Positions 16,352 to 25,056 of a stretch of DNA of 38,754 nucleotides are shown one piece after another (position 1 is the stretch's first letter; the number at the start of each line of letters is the position of its first letter). The position numbers were made by a program, and so were the translations under genes. Under the pieces are notes generated by a model. That model saw only the letters and a list, made by a program, of their open reading frames with translations, was not told the origin of the DNA and ran no database searches. Origin of the DNA: Actinomycetota bacterium (GTDB lineage: Bacteria; Actinomycetota; Actinomycetes; S36-B12); the NCBI GenBank assembly GCA_029978585.1, contig JAPOJD010000005.1, positions 1 to 38,754 on the forward strand, written 5' to 3'.

Positions 16352-18622
16352 CTAGCCTTCCGCGGACATGCCAGCGGGAAGGGCGCCCGCATGGGCGATG
16401 ACCAGTTCGCGAGTGGCCCGGGTGAGCGCAACGTAGAGGTCGCTCCCCGGCCGCGGCGATTCCGCTTCGATCATGCCCGGTTCGCTCACCACGACCGCGT
16501 CGAACTCCAGTCCCTTCGCCTGGGTGACCGTGAGAACGCTCACCACCGCATCCAGCCGGCGGTCTCCGGTCCCGACGAGATGATCCGGAAGCGCCCTGTT
16601 GAGGGCCTCCTGCACCACTGCGGCGAGTGCCCGAGGCGCAATGACGGCGACACGTCCGATCTCAGGATCCTCCGCCAGTTCGCGCACGATCGGGGCAACC
16701 CCGCTCGGCCCCTGCACCGGGACATAGCGCGGCGGGGGCCCCTCGCGGATGGACTCCAGCGGCTCAGGCTCCCGGCCGGCCGCTCGAAGGACGCGACGCG
16801 CGAGGTCCATGAACGGGCGCGGGGTGCGGTAGTTGACGGTGAGCCGCTCCAGACGCCACCGGTCGTCGCGCACGGCGCGCTTGCTCACCGAACCCACCGC
16901 GTCCGCCCAGGTGCGGGGAGCGGACCTCGAACCGGCCTGGTCGAGGTCGCCGACGACCGTCATCGAAAGGGATGGGCAGCGCCGACCCAGCATCCGCCAC
17001 ATCATGGGCGAGACGTCCTGCGCCTCGTCGACGACGACGTGGCCGTAGACCCACTCCCGGTCTGCCGCCGCACGCTCAGCGACGGGCGTGGAGGCGCCCG
17101 CGGTCGCGTAGCGGTCGATGAGTTGGTCCGCCGACACCCCCCGCGTTCCCGTCATCTCCAACACGGACTGCGCGTAGTCGACCTCGGCGCGGCGTTCGGC
17201 ACTAGCCACCGCCTGGGCGCGGCGGTCTGCCTCGTCGTCGATACCGAGCAGCTCCGCCGCCTCGTCCAGGAGTGGCACATCCGCGGGTGTCCAGGCGGAG
17301 CCGCGAGGGCGGTGCAGCAGTGCCCGCGCACGTGCATCGAGTCGTGGAGCGGCCTGAGCGAGGCGAGCCGGATCGGCCCATAGATCGGCGATCACGCGCT
17401 CCGGTGACAGCGGCATCCAACAGAGGTTGACCTCGCGGCGCACATCGGGGCTCTCACGGAGATCGGCAATCAGGAGATCCCGATGCGTGTCGGGATCGAC
17501 GCCGGTCTCCTCGGCCAGGGCGCGTGCGAGTGCCTCCAGCAGAGTGAGTCCGAAGGTGCGGCGAGCGACGTTGTGAGGCCGGCGACCCGAGCGAGCGCGG
17601 TCCTGGGCGGCGCGGACCATCTCGGGCGTCATGGCAATGCGTACAGACCCCACGGTGAGCATGACCGGCCGATCCGGAACGCGCTGGCGCTGGCGCACCG
17701 CGCGAGCGACCACATCGACCATCCGAGTGCTCCCCTTGAGCGTCGCCACCTCGTCCGGCTCGGTCCCCGTGGCATCGATCCCGGGGAACAGCTGGCCCGG
17801 CGTTGCCAGGACCGCCGCCGTCTCGCCCAGCGCGGGTAGCACCTGCTCGATGTAGTGCAGGAAGATCCGGTTGGGCCCGACGACGAGCACCCCGCTGCGC
17901 GCGAGTTTCTCGCGGTGCGTGTAAAGGAGGAAGGCCGCTCGGTGAAGGGCCACGACCGTCTTGCCGCAACCCGGACCACCCTCCACCACGAGGATCCCCG
18001 ACAGCGGTGAGCGGACGATGGCGTCCTGCTCGGCCTGCATGGTCGCGACGATGTCCTGCATGCGGCCGGTCCGGCGCGCGGCCAGCGCCGCCATGAGGAC
18101 ACCGCCGCCTTGGATCTCCGCGGCATCGACCCCGCCCTCGCCCTCGGCAAGGGCCTCGAGGTCGAGGATGTCGTCCTCCAGAGCGGTCACTGTGCGGCCA
18201 TCGGTGGTGATGTGGCGACGGCGTACGACGTCGCGCGGATCCGCCGACGTCGCCTGGTAGAACGCCTCCGCGGCTGGCGCGCGCCAGTCGGTGAGCATCG
18301 GCTGCTGGTCGTCGTCGGCAAGCCCGATGCGGCCGATATACCGGGAGCGGCCGTCCCGCAGATCCAGCCGACCGAAGCACAGTCGCTGCTCGGCCGCGGC
18401 CAGGGCGGCCAGTCGGTCGGCGTACAGCCTCACGAACGCCTCCTGCTCGGTGACCGAAGCCGGAGTGCCGGTGGTCTGCTCGTGCTGGGAGCGCTGGAGG
18501 TCCCGCCGGGTGCGCTCCCGCAACTCGTCGAGGCGGGCGTAGAGCGTCGAGACCACGTCGGCCTCGACCGCGAGTTGCGCGTCGCCGCGGGTCAACGGGA
18601 CCAGCATCGGCAGATGAGGCAT
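16352..18622 (-). CDS. helD: HelD-like RNA polymerase recycling ATPase (UvrD/SF1 fold)
   Basis: The protein has up to 756 residues. The N-terminal antiparallel helices (VVSTLYARLDELRERTRRDL) match the arm that enters the RNA polymerase secondary channel in HelD proteins. The SF1 ATPase core has Walker A GGPGCGKT at 215-222 and DEAQD at 532-536. Late motifs are TQAKGLEFDAVVVSEPG and YVALTRATRELVIAHAG. Actinobacterial HelD removes stalled RNA polymerase from nucleic acid, and some members protect against rifamycins. The length fits mycobacterial HelD. The start may be the ATG at 18622 or the one five codons later; neither has a clear ribosome-binding site or -10 box. I saw no rifamycin-associated inverted repeat in the 120 bases upstream. 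Confidence 0.85.
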   Translation of the reverse strand: MPHLPMLVPLTRGDAQLAVEADVVSTLYARLDELRERTRRDLQRSQHEQTTGTPASVTEQEAFVRLYADRLAALAAAEQRLCFGRLDLRDGRSRYIGRIGLADDDQQPMLTDWRAPAAEAFYQATSADPRDVVRRRHITTDGRTVTALEDDILDLEALAEGEGGVDAAEIQGGGVLMAALAARRTGRMQDIVATMQAEQDAIVRSPLSGILVVEGGPGCGKTVVALHRAAFLLYTHREKLARSGVLVVGPNRIFLHYIEQVLPALGETAAVLATPGQLFPGIDATGTEPDEVATLKGSTRMVDVVARAVRQRQRVPDRPVMLTVGSVRIAMTPEMVRAAQDRARSGRRPHNVARRTFGLTLLEALARALAEETGVDPDTHRDLLIADLRESPDVRREVNLCWMPLSPERVIADLWADPARLAQAAPRLDARARALLHRPRGSAWTPADVPLLDEAAELLGIDDEADRRAQAVASAERRAEVDYAQSVLEMTGTRGVSADQLIDRYATAGASTPVAERAAADREWVYGHVVVDEAQDVSPMMWRMLGRRCPSLSMTVVGDLDQAGSRSAPRTWADAVGSVSKRAVRDDRWRLERLTVNYRTPRPFMDLARRVLRAAGREPEPLESIREGPPPRYVPVQGPSGVAPIVRELAEDPEIGRVAVIAPRALAAVVQEALNRALPDHLVGTGDRRLDAVVSVLTVTQAKGLEFDAVVVSEPGMIEAESPRPGSDLYVALTRATRELVIAHAGALPAGMSAEG

Positions 18623-18742
18623 CGACAGCGCAAGGGCAGGTCATCCCGCATGGCGATCCTCCGACGGAAGGGGGCATCGATCATGCCGCACGTCGTCGCG
18701 GGACGCCTCGCCGACCCCGCCCCTGGATACCGGATCGGCGCG

Positions 18743-19846
18743 CTACGGGAGGTTGCGGCTGTTGGCCAGCCACTGCTCCCAGGGGATGTTGAACATCGCC
18801 CCGGGTCCTTCGTACCAGTCGATGTCGACACCGGTCCCGGTCGTGACCACGGGATCGCCCTCGAGTGCGTTCTCGTAGAACCACTGCCCGTCAACGTAGG
18901 AGACATTGGTGCAGCCGTGAGAGGTCGGGTTATACCCGAGGTTGTACTCGTTCCACGGGGCCGCGTGCAGGAACTCCCCGCTCGGCGTCAGCCTGAGCGA
19001 GTAGGGGACGTTGACGTCGTAGAGGCCCGGGTTGATCATGCGCTTGACCTCGTAGCGCTCCATGATCGCCTTCACACCCGAGCCCGTGGCCCACCCCGCC
19101 TTGCCCAGGGACACCGGCACATTGCGAATGAGCACGCCGTCGCGCTTGAGCTTGCCCATCTGCGTGCTGTACTTGATGGACAGCACCTGCGACCGGCCCA
19201 CGTAGAACTTGACCTCGGGGTCCACGTCGGCGAGACCATTGTTGACCCAGTCGAACTTCACCTTGACGTCGGTGCGCGCGGGCCAGAAGTCCTTCGGCCG
19301 GTACGCCATCGTGTAGTCATCCGGCCAGCTCCAGGCTGCGGGGCCGATCGGCTGACTCGTCTCCACGACCGCCGTGCGCTCGAGCATCTCCTTCATCCGG
19401 TCGGAGACGGGGTAGCCGAACTCGATGCGAATCACGATGCCGACGCCGTAGGTCTCGTTGACCTGCGACGGGTACACCGACGAGACCACGGCGGGATCGC
19501 CGTAGGCCACGACGATCTGCTCGTCGGGGCGATCCGGCAGCGGACTGAAGACCGGTTCCGGCACCGCGCTGTCCGACGGTGCGGGCACCGGCTCGACCGT
19601 CGCAGTGGGCGTCGGACTGGGGCTGGGAGTTGGCCGGGCGCTCGGGGTCTTCTCGGCGCTGGGCGTCGCCATCGAGGCCACCGCCTGCTGGGATCCCTGG
19701 CCCCACGGGACAAACGACCCGAAGGCCACCCCGCCGACCAGCGCCACCAGCCCGAGGGCGAGGAGCCCGAGGGTCACTCCCAGGGCACGGAGCCACCCGC
19801 TCCGGCGCCCCTCCGCCGGAGCTGGCTTCGCATGCTGCCCGCTCAT
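18743..19846 (-). CDS. L,D-transpeptidase (YkuD domain) with Ig-like domain
   Basis: This 367-residue cell-wall enzyme forms 3-3 cross-links in peptidoglycan. An N-terminal membrane anchor (about residues 21-45) is followed by a Pro/Ser/Thr linker (ARPTPSPSPTPTATVEPVP). Next comes an Ig-like domain of the mycobacterial Ldt type, with PVSDRMKEMLERTAVVE. The YkuD catalytic domain carries HAAPWNEYNLG and the motif SHGCTN, with catalytic Cys312. The C-terminal tail with several Trp residues is also typical. The ATG at 19846 (MSGQHAKPAP) was chosen as the first Met before the anchor; no ribosome-binding site is obvious. It is divergent from the Lrp-type regulator. Confidence 0.93.
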   Translation of the reverse strand: MSGQHAKPAPAEGRRSGWLRALGVTLGLLALGLVALVGGVAFGSFVPWGQGSQQAVASMATPSAEKTPSARPTPSPSPTPTATVEPVPAPSDSAVPEPVFSPLPDRPDEQIVVAYGDPAVVSSVYPSQVNETYGVGIVIRIEFGYPVSDRMKEMLERTAVVETSQPIGPAAWSWPDDYTMAYRPKDFWPARTDVKVKFDWVNNGLADVDPEVKFYVGRSQVLSIKYSTQMGKLKRDGVLIRNVPVSLGKAGWATGSGVKAIMERYEVKRMINPGLYDVNVPYSLRLTPSGEFLHAAPWNEYNLGYNPTSHGCTNVSYVDGQWFYENALEGDPVVTTGTGVDIDWYEGPGAMFNIPWEQWLANSRNLP

Positions 19847-19878
19847 CGTGTCTATGGTGCCAAGCCGGTCGCCGAATA

Positions 19879-19902
19879 GCCACGCGCACCCCCCCGCGTG
19901 GC
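19879..19902. promoter_or_regulatory. Perfect 8-bp inverted repeat in the ldt/lrp divergent region
   Basis: GCCACGCG and CGCGTGGC flank an 8-base C-rich loop, about 32 bases upstream of the transpeptidase start. It could be an operator for the divergent Lrp/AsnC protein or an RNA hairpin in the transpeptidase leader. This 139-base gap holds no gene. Confidence 0.4.
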
Positions 19903-19985
19903 GCACAGTGTTATGCGTCCGTGACGGTAGGACTCCGACTCTGCCGTGGCACCCCCGGCAATCCGACCTGTGCGAGGCTTCATCC

Positions 19986-20429
19986 GTGGACGACGACGTT
20001 GACCGGTCACTCCTGCGGCTGCTGGGCCGGGACGGTCGGATGTCCTTCGCCGACCTGGCTCGCGAGACGGGACTGTCGACCTCCGCCGTGCATCAGCGGG
20101 TACGTCGACTTGAGCAACGAGGGATCATCACCGGCTACCAGGCCCTGGTCGACCCCCGACTGGTCGGGCTGCCGCTGACCGCCCTGATCGACCTGACCCC
20201 GCTCGACCCGGCCGCCCCTGACGACGTTCCAGACCGGTTGCGCGACTTCGGGGAGATCGAGTCATGCTGGTCGGTGGCAGGGGCGGCGTCGTACGTTGTC
20301 AAGGTGCGGGTGGGCGAGCCCGCGGAATTGGAGTCCCTCCTCGCGCGGATCCGGTCCGCGGCGGAGGTGGCCACGAGGACCACCATCGTTCTGTCGACGC
20401 CCTTCGAGTCCCGGCCCCCGCAGCTCTAG
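19986..20429 (+). CDS. Lrp/AsnC family transcriptional regulator
   Basis: The 147-residue protein has the standard two-domain layout. The N-terminal helix-turn-helix is at about residues 5-50 (LGRDGRMSFADLARETGLS, then STSAVHQRVRRLEQRGII, with GYQALVDPRLVGLP at the hinge). The C-terminal RAM/AsnC ligand-binding domain includes IESCWSVAGAASYVVKVRV. Such proteins sense amino acids or related small molecules and bind DNA as octamers. The GTG at 19986 is preceded by GAGGCT-N6; this can be read as a GAGG ribosome-binding site or as a degenerate -10 box. Likely targets are its own promoter and the divergent gene; it also faces the polyamine-type transporter operon tail to tail. Confidence 0.9.
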   Translation: MDDDVDRSLLRLLGRDGRMSFADLARETGLSTSAVHQRVRRLEQRGIITGYQALVDPRLVGLPLTALIDLTPLDPAAPDDVPDRLRDFGEIESCWSVAGAASYVVKVRVGEPAELESLLARIRSAAEVATRTTIVLSTPFESRPPQL

Positions 20430-20453
20430 CGGGGCGGCGTCTCCGGGCCGTCG

Positions 20454-21509
20454 TCACTCCTCGAAGAGGGGGACCGCGGCGTCGTCGGCCCACGTGAGTC
20501 CGCAGGCTTCATCGCGACGCGGAAGCGCGTGGTCACCGTGATCCCGCAGCGCAGCGAGGAACATCTCTCCGCCCACGCGGACCTGACACAGCGCATGGTC
20601 CCCCTGGAAGAAGACTTCGACAACCTCGCCCCGGACCCGCGATCCCTCCGAGCCTTCGGGCACCAAGGTGACAGCCTCCGGTCGCAGGGCGATCGCGATC
20701 GCCTCCCGGGCACTATCCGCGACTGCGAACGGCGGAACTCCGTCCGCCATCCATTGGCCGTGACCGTAGGTCCCTCTCAGGATGGTGCTGTTGCCGATGA
20801 AGTCGGCAACAAAGATGCTGCGGGGCCTTCGATACAGATCCATGGGACTTGCCAGTTGGCGCACAACACCGCGGTCCAGCACAGCGACCCGGTCGGCCAA
20901 GCTCATCGCCTCGTCCTGGTCGTGGGTGACGACGACGAAGGTGATCCCCACCTCGTGCTGGAGTCGCTTCAACTCCATCTGCATCTCACCGCGGATCTTG
21001 CGGTCAAGGGCGGAAAGCGGCTCGTCCAGGAGGAGGAGGCGAGGCCGCTTCACGATGGCACGGGCAAGGGCCACCCGCTGGCGCTGCCCCCCGCTGAGGG
21101 TCTTCGGAAGGGCATCACGCTTGTCCGTGAGGCCCACGGTGGCGAGTACCTCGCCCACCCGTGTGCGGATCTCATCGCGCGGGACCTTGTCGCACACGAG
21201 CCCATATCCCACATTGCGCTCCACGGTCATGTGGGGGAAGAGCGCGTACGACTGGAACATGAGGTTGACGGCCCGCTTCTCCGGGGGGATCGGCAGCAGG
21301 TCCTGCCCATCGAGGGTGACCGTCCCCGAGTCCGGCTGCTCGAATCCCGCGATGACTCGTAGCAGCGTGGTCTTGCCGCAGCCCGACGGTCCCAGCAGAG
21401 CAAAGAACTCGTTTTCGCGGATCTGGAGGCTCACGTCATCGAGGGCGCGGACATCACCGAACGATCGGCTGACGGAATGAATGTCCAGGAGCACGTCACC
21501 CGACGCCAT
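20454..21509 (-). CDS. potA: Polyamine-type ABC importer, ATP-binding protein
   Basis: This 351-residue ATPase is of the PotA/CysA-like importer group. Walker A is GPSGCGKTT, the Q-loop lies in LMFQSYALFPHMTVERNVGY, the signature is LSGGQRQRVALARAIV and Walker B is LLLLDEPLSALD. A C-terminal TOBE domain (about residues 270-345) is present. The Q-loop phrase and overall length fit polyamine importers better than sugar importers. Its ATG lies one base after the potC stop, so it is the last gene of the potD-B-C-A operon. It powers the two permeases. Confidence 0.92.
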   Translation of the reverse strand: MASGDVLLDIHSVSRSFGDVRALDDVSLQIRENEFFALLGPSGCGKTTLLRVIAGFEQPDSGTVTLDGQDLLPIPPEKRAVNLMFQSYALFPHMTVERNVGYGLVCDKVPRDEIRTRVGEVLATVGLTDKRDALPKTLSGGQRQRVALARAIVKRPRLLLLDEPLSALDRKIRGEMQMELKRLQHEVGITFVVVTHDQDEAMSLADRVAVLDRGVVRQLASPMDLYRRPRSIFVADFIGNSTILRGTYGHGQWMADGVPPFAVADSAREAIAIALRPEAVTLVPEGSEGSRVRGEVVEVFFQGDHALCQVRVGGEMFLAALRDHGDHALPRRDEACGLTWADDAAVPLFEE

Positions 21510-21510
21510 G

Positions 21511-22293
21511 TCAGGACCTGCTTCCGCGCAGCGAGTCGCTGAGTCGAGCCGTTCGTTGCGCCAGCAAGACTGCGACGAAGGACACCAGGAGGAGCAGGGT
21601 CGCGAGCGCGTTCACCTGGGGTGAAACACCGAATCGCACACTGGAGTAGATCACGATTGGCAGCGTCGGCTCGGCTGGAGAGGCAGTGAAGAACGCCACG
21701 GTGAACTCGTCCAGGCTCAGGGTGAAGGCGAGCAGGGCGCCGGCCAGGACCGCCGGGCGAATGCCCGGCAGTGTGATACTCCAGAACGTCTTGATGCTCG
21801 ACGCCCCCAGGTCGCGACTGGCCTCCTCGAGGCTCGGATCGAGGCTCGACAGCCGCACGCGGACGACGGCGGCGACGAACGCGATCCCGAACACGGAATG
21901 GGCCAGGATCACGCTCACCGGTCCCAGGGTGAAGCCAACCAGCGTGTAGAACGCCAGCAGCCCGATCGCGAGCATGATGTCGGGCATGACTGCCGGAGCG
22001 GCCGCCGCGGCATCGAGGAACCTCGAGGGGAAGTACCTCTCCAGTGCCAGGGCGAGCAGGGTGCCCAGGACCACCGAGATGATTGTCGTTCCTATTGCCA
22101 CGATGAGCGTGGTCCGCAGGCCTCCCATGATGTCCGCGTCCTGCAGCAGGGCCGGATACCACTCGAGGGAGAAGCCGGTCCACAGGTAGGCGCTGTCCGA
22201 AGCATTGAAGCTCATGACGACGACGACCAGGATCGGAATGTAGAGGAATGCGTAAAGGATCCAAAGCGGTAGGGCGCTGATCGCTTTCGACAT
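21511..22293 (-). CDS. potC: Polyamine-type ABC importer, permease (PotC-like)
   Basis: The 260-residue permease has six helices and the BPD_transp_1 EAA loop EEASRDLGASSIKTFWSITL. The first part, YAFLYIPILVVVVMSFNAS, and FSLEWYPALL closely follow PotC of polyamine systems, as does LAFTLSLDEFTVAFF in the last part. The ATG at 22293 shares one base with the potB stop (TGATG), indicating coupled translation. The frame is open further upstream inside potB but has no plausible start there. It pairs with the PotB-like permease as a heterodimer. Confidence 0.92.
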   Translation of the reverse strand: MSKAISALPLWILYAFLYIPILVVVVMSFNASDSAYLWTGFSLEWYPALLQDADIMGGLRTTLIVAIGTTIISVVLGTLLALALERYFPSRFLDAAAAAPAVMPDIMLAIGLLAFYTLVGFTLGPVSVILAHSVFGIAFVAAVVRVRLSSLDPSLEEASRDLGASSIKTFWSITLPGIRPAVLAGALLAFTLSLDEFTVAFFTASPAEPTLPIVIYSSVRFGVSPQVNALATLLLLVSFVAVLLAQRTARLSDSLRGSRS

Positions 22294-23171
22294 CAGGCCC
22301 CCCACCTGCGAGTCCGCCGCGATGCACTGGCCTGGAACATGACGATAACCACCAGCAGGGCCAGCACCATGAGGGCGAGCGCGGACCCGAACGGCCAATC
22401 CCGCGACTTGAGGAACTGGTCGCGCACCAGGTTGCCGATCATCTGTGAGTTCCCGCCGCCCAGGAGCTCGGGGATCACGAAGTTGCCCAGGCTGGGAATG
22501 AACACGAAGAGGCAGCCGGTGATGATGCCCGGCAGCGTTAGCGGCAGGAGGATGGTGCGGAACCGTCGCCATGGTCCGGCACCGAGATTGCGGGCGGCCT
22601 CGAGGAGAGTCGGGTCGAGTCGCTGCAGCGAGGCATAGATCGGCAGCACCATGAGGGGGATGTAGGCGTAGGTGAGTCCCAGGATCACGGCCTGCCTGGT
22701 GTAGAGGAAATCAACCGGTCCCAGGCCGACCAGCCCGAGGGCGTCGCTCAGGATCCCCTCGCGATTGAGCAGGATGATCCAGGCGTACGTGCGGATCAGG
22801 AAGTTCGTCCAGAAGGGAAGCACCACGGCCACCAACGCCGCCGTCTGCCATGTTGCCGGCAGCCGCGTGATGGCGAGCGCGGCCGGGAACCCGATGAGGA
22901 ACGCGAAGAAGGTGGCCAGGCCGGCGTTCACGACGCTCGACACCAGGATCCCGAGGTAGAGCGGCTCGAAGAGGCGGCCGATGTTGTCCAGGGTGACCGG
23001 GCCCTGGACGCCGCCGAAGCGCCCTGCGGTCAGGAACGCATAGGCGATCACGAGGGTTAGCGGGACCACCATGAGGACGATGAGGTACGTCAGGGCGGGC
23101 ACGCTGGCAAGGGCACGCAGCAGGGGCCCGTCGCCGTGGCGACGGACCCCTGCTGACGTGCGTGAACTCAA
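22293..23171 (-). CDS. potB: Polyamine-type ABC importer, permease (PotB-like)
   Basis: The 292-residue permease has six helices and the EAA loop EAARNLGAGPWRRFRTILLP. WTNFLIRTYAWIILL, with the Arg-Thr-Tyr-Ala-Trp run, is a strong PotB signature. IPSLGNFVIPELLGGG near the end is also typical. I set the start at a TTG (23171) that overlaps the potD stop (TTGA), consistent with translational coupling and a GAGG ten bases upstream. A GTG about 22 codons downstream is an alternative and would remove only a charged leader. Confidence 0.9.
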   Translation of the reverse strand: MSSRTSAGVRRHGDGPLLRALASVPALTYLIVLMVVPLTLVIAYAFLTAGRFGGVQGPVTLDNIGRLFEPLYLGILVSSVVNAGLATFFAFLIGFPAALAITRLPATWQTAALVAVVLPFWTNFLIRTYAWIILLNREGILSDALGLVGLGPVDFLYTRQAVILGLTYAYIPLMVLPIYASLQRLDPTLLEAARNLGAGPWRRFRTILLPLTLPGIITGCLFVFIPSLGNFVIPELLGGGNSQMIGNLVRDQFLKSRDWPFGSALALMVLALLVVIVMFQASASRRTRRWGA

Positions 23172-24286
23172 CTGGCTTGGACCTCAGTGGCGATCTGCTG
23201 GTAGATCTTGGCCGCCTCGCCCAGGTCGATGAGGCCTTCGCCCTTGGCCAGGTCCGCCGGCGTCATGGCGATGTTGGGGTAGTCGGCGCCAAGCTCAGCC
23301 GCTGCCTTCTCTGCCACGGCCTTGTTGGGGCTCTTGTAGAGGATGTTGTTCGTCATCCACGACTGCATCTCGTCGCCGATCATGAAGTTGATGTAGGCCA
23401 TCGCGGCCTCCTTGTTCTTGCTCGACTTCAAGACGACCATCGTGTCCGCCCACAGGTCAGCGCCCTCCTTCGGGACCACGAACTTGACGTTCGGGTCGCC
23501 GGAGTAGTTGCACCAGCCATCCCAGGCCACCGCCATGTTGACCTCACCGGACGCCAGCCGCTCGTAGAAGGTCACGTCGTCAAATCCGAGAAGGGTCGGC
23601 TTCGTCTTGAGGAGCTGCTGCTTGATCTGGTCCAGTTGCCCCTGATCCGTCGTGTTGGCGCTGAATCCCAGGGCCTTGGCCGCGGGGAGGTTCATCCACG
23701 GCTGGGTAGCCAGCATGAGCGTCTTCTTGACGTTCTCCGGAGCCGGGTTCAGCAGGTCATTCCACGAGGTGGGCGGGGCAGACATCAGGTCCTCGCGATA
23801 GCAAATGCCCGTCGTACCCCACGCGTAGGGCACGCTGAACTTGTTGCCCGGGTCGAAGGCCAGGTTCTTGCTCTCCGGGTAGAGGTTGGCCAGATTGGGC
23901 ACGAGCTTGGGATCGATGGGCTCGAGCAGTCCCGCCTCGTTCAGCGCCTGGGCGTACTGCCCTGAGACGAAGGCGACATCGATGCCCGGGTCACCGCCCG
24001 CGGTGAGCTTGCCGACGATCTCCTCGTTGGTGGCGTGCTTGGCCACAGTGATGTTCGCCTTCGTGGTGTCGGTGAACTTCAGGGCGACGTCAGGATCCAT
24101 GTAGGCATCCCAGTTGCTCACCACGATGGACTGCTTGCTCAGGTCGGCATTGGGATCGAGCGACGCCGAGGGGCTTGCCTCTCCGCCCGACGATCCCCCT
24201 CCGCATGCGGCCAGGAGGACGGCGCAGACCGCTCCCGCGATGCCGAGGATCGAGGCCCTGCTGGCCCGTGTCCGCTGTCGTGCCAT
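23168..24286 (-). CDS. potD: Polyamine-type ABC importer, substrate-binding lipoprotein
   Basis: The 372-residue precursor has a signal peptide ending in LLAACGG, so Cys28 would carry the lipid. The mature part follows the PotD/PotF fold: VSNWDAYMDP matches the PotD NWTEYVPP region. FSVPYAWGTTGICYRED and GEVNMAVAWDGW follow. WADTMVV corresponds to the Trp-x-Asp element (Trp255/Asp257 in E. coli PotD) that contacts the polyamine. Binding of a cationic amine is therefore likely, although the exact ligand is open. The ATG at 24286 has an AAGGAG site; a GTG eleven codons earlier would overlap the TetR stop. Confidence 0.9.
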   Translation of the reverse strand: MARQRTRASRASILGIAGAVCAVLLAACGGGSSGGEASPSASLDPNADLSKQSIVVSNWDAYMDPDVALKFTDTTKANITVAKHATNEEIVGKLTAGGDPGIDVAFVSGQYAQALNEAGLLEPIDPKLVPNLANLYPESKNLAFDPGNKFSVPYAWGTTGICYREDLMSAPPTSWNDLLNPAPENVKKTLMLATQPWMNLPAAKALGFSANTTDQGQLDQIKQQLLKTKPTLLGFDDVTFYERLASGEVNMAVAWDGWCNYSGDPNVKFVVPKEGADLWADTMVVLKSSKNKEAAMAYINFMIGDEMQSWMTNNILYKSPNKAVAEKAAAELGADYPNIAMTPADLAKGEGLIDLGEAAKIYQQIATEVQAS

Positions 24287-24315
24287 CTCTTCTCCTTCTC
24301 TCCTGTGATGCCGGG

Positions 24316-24996
24316 TCACGAGGGCTCCTCGCGACGACTCAGTCGGATCTCGGGGAGGTCCTCCAGGGGAACCCCCAGCTGCTCGCAGGCGAAGGCCCGG
24401 AGCAGGTCACGCACTCGGTCAAGCGGGGTCCACGAGTAGCCGACCACCGTACGGAAGCACAGGCCGTCGACCATCGCGCTGATGCGCTCTGCCACGACCG
24501 ACGGCTCGGCCACGGGCCGGAAGACCCCCGACACGGTGCCGTCGTCGATCAACTTGACCATCTCGTCGCGGTAGTCGGCGGCGAGTTCCTCGCACAAAGG
24601 CTGAAGCGAGGCGTCATGCGTGACCGCTGTCCATAGCTCGAGCCACAGGACGTACTCGTCGAAGAGAACTCCCGGATAGGGGAGGCTGACCTCGAGGAGG
24701 GTCGCGAGTACGCGCATGTGATCGCCGTCGCGTCGCAGTTCGGCGAACCGCTCCGCCGGCTTCCCAATGGCCCAGCGCAGGGCGTCGACGAGCATCTCGT
24801 CCTTGCTGCCGAAGTAGTAGTGGACGATTCCGGTGGAAACCCCCGCCTCGACGGCGACGTCACGCACGCGCATGCCCGCGGACCCGTCACGGACGAGAAC
24901 GCGCGCCGCCGCGGCCATGAGGTGCTCCCGGCGGTTGAGGGCGTCATCCGCCGACAGATTCGGCGGAATCGCCACGCCCACGTCAGCCAGCGCCAT
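24316..24996 (-). CDS. TetR family transcriptional regulator
   Basis: The 226-residue regulator has the N-terminal TetR helix-turn-helix at roughly residues 20-65 (RVRDVAVEAGVSTGIVHYYF followed by GSKDEML) and a helical ligand domain behind it. The start at ATG 24996 lies eight bases after a TACAGT box on the same strand, with no ribosome-binding site; the longer frame upstream crosses the divergent gene and is rejected. A perfect 14-bp palindrome sits just upstream of that box, so autorepression plus control of the divergent gene is likely. It heads the transporter operon, with its stop 29 bases before potD. The inducer is probably the imported compound or a product of it. Confidence 0.9.
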   Translation of the reverse strand: MALADVGVAIPPNLSADDALNRREHLMAAAARVLVRDGSAGMRVRDVAVEAGVSTGIVHYYFGSKDEMLVDALRWAIGKPAERFAELRRDGDHMRVLATLLEVSLPYPGVLFDEYVLWLELWTAVTHDASLQPLCEELAADYRDEMVKLIDDGTVSGVFRPVAEPSVVAERISAMVDGLCFRTVVGYSWTPLDRVRDLLRAFACEQLGVPLEDLPEIRLSRREEPS

Positions 24997-25004
24997 ACCG
25001 TGGG

Positions 25005-25010
25005 ACTGTA
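25005..25010 (-). promoter_or_regulatory. Putative -10 box of the tetR-potDBCA unit
   Basis: TACAGT, eight bases, then the tetR ATG. The palindrome at 25014-25027 lies immediately upstream, in the spacer between -10 and -35, where a repressor would block RNA polymerase. Confidence 0.5.
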
Positions 25011-25013
25011 CTG

Positions 25014-25027
25014 ACTGGACGTCCAGT
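25014..25027. promoter_or_regulatory. Perfect palindrome ACTGGACGTCCAGT, likely TetR operator
   Basis: All seven base pairs of each half match with no spacer. It lies between the divergent tetR and saccharopine-dehydrogenase-like genes, next to the tetR -10 box and about 12 bases downstream of a TACCGT box (24996-25001) that could serve the rightward gene. Size, symmetry and position are what TetR dimers use. Confidence 0.65.
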
Positions 25028-25056
25028 TGGGATCGGAATCCGGGAAAGGGGCCCTC

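Noticed and set aside
18623-18742. Rifamycin-associated element upstream of helD
   Set aside because: I could not find the expected long GC-rich inverted repeat, so a rifamycin-resistance HelR assignment is not supported.
18110-19879. Long rightward open frame opposite helD and the L,D-transpeptidase
   Set aside because: It covers two well-supported genes on the other strand and has low-complexity, charged composition with no recognisable motif.
19974-19985. GAGGCT-N6 before the Lrp gene (also at 34954 before the Gap-like gene, and GAGGAT-N6 before ndh) as leaderless -10 boxes
   Set aside because: GAGG eight bases before the start works equally well as a ribosome-binding site, so these were not counted in the leaderless set.
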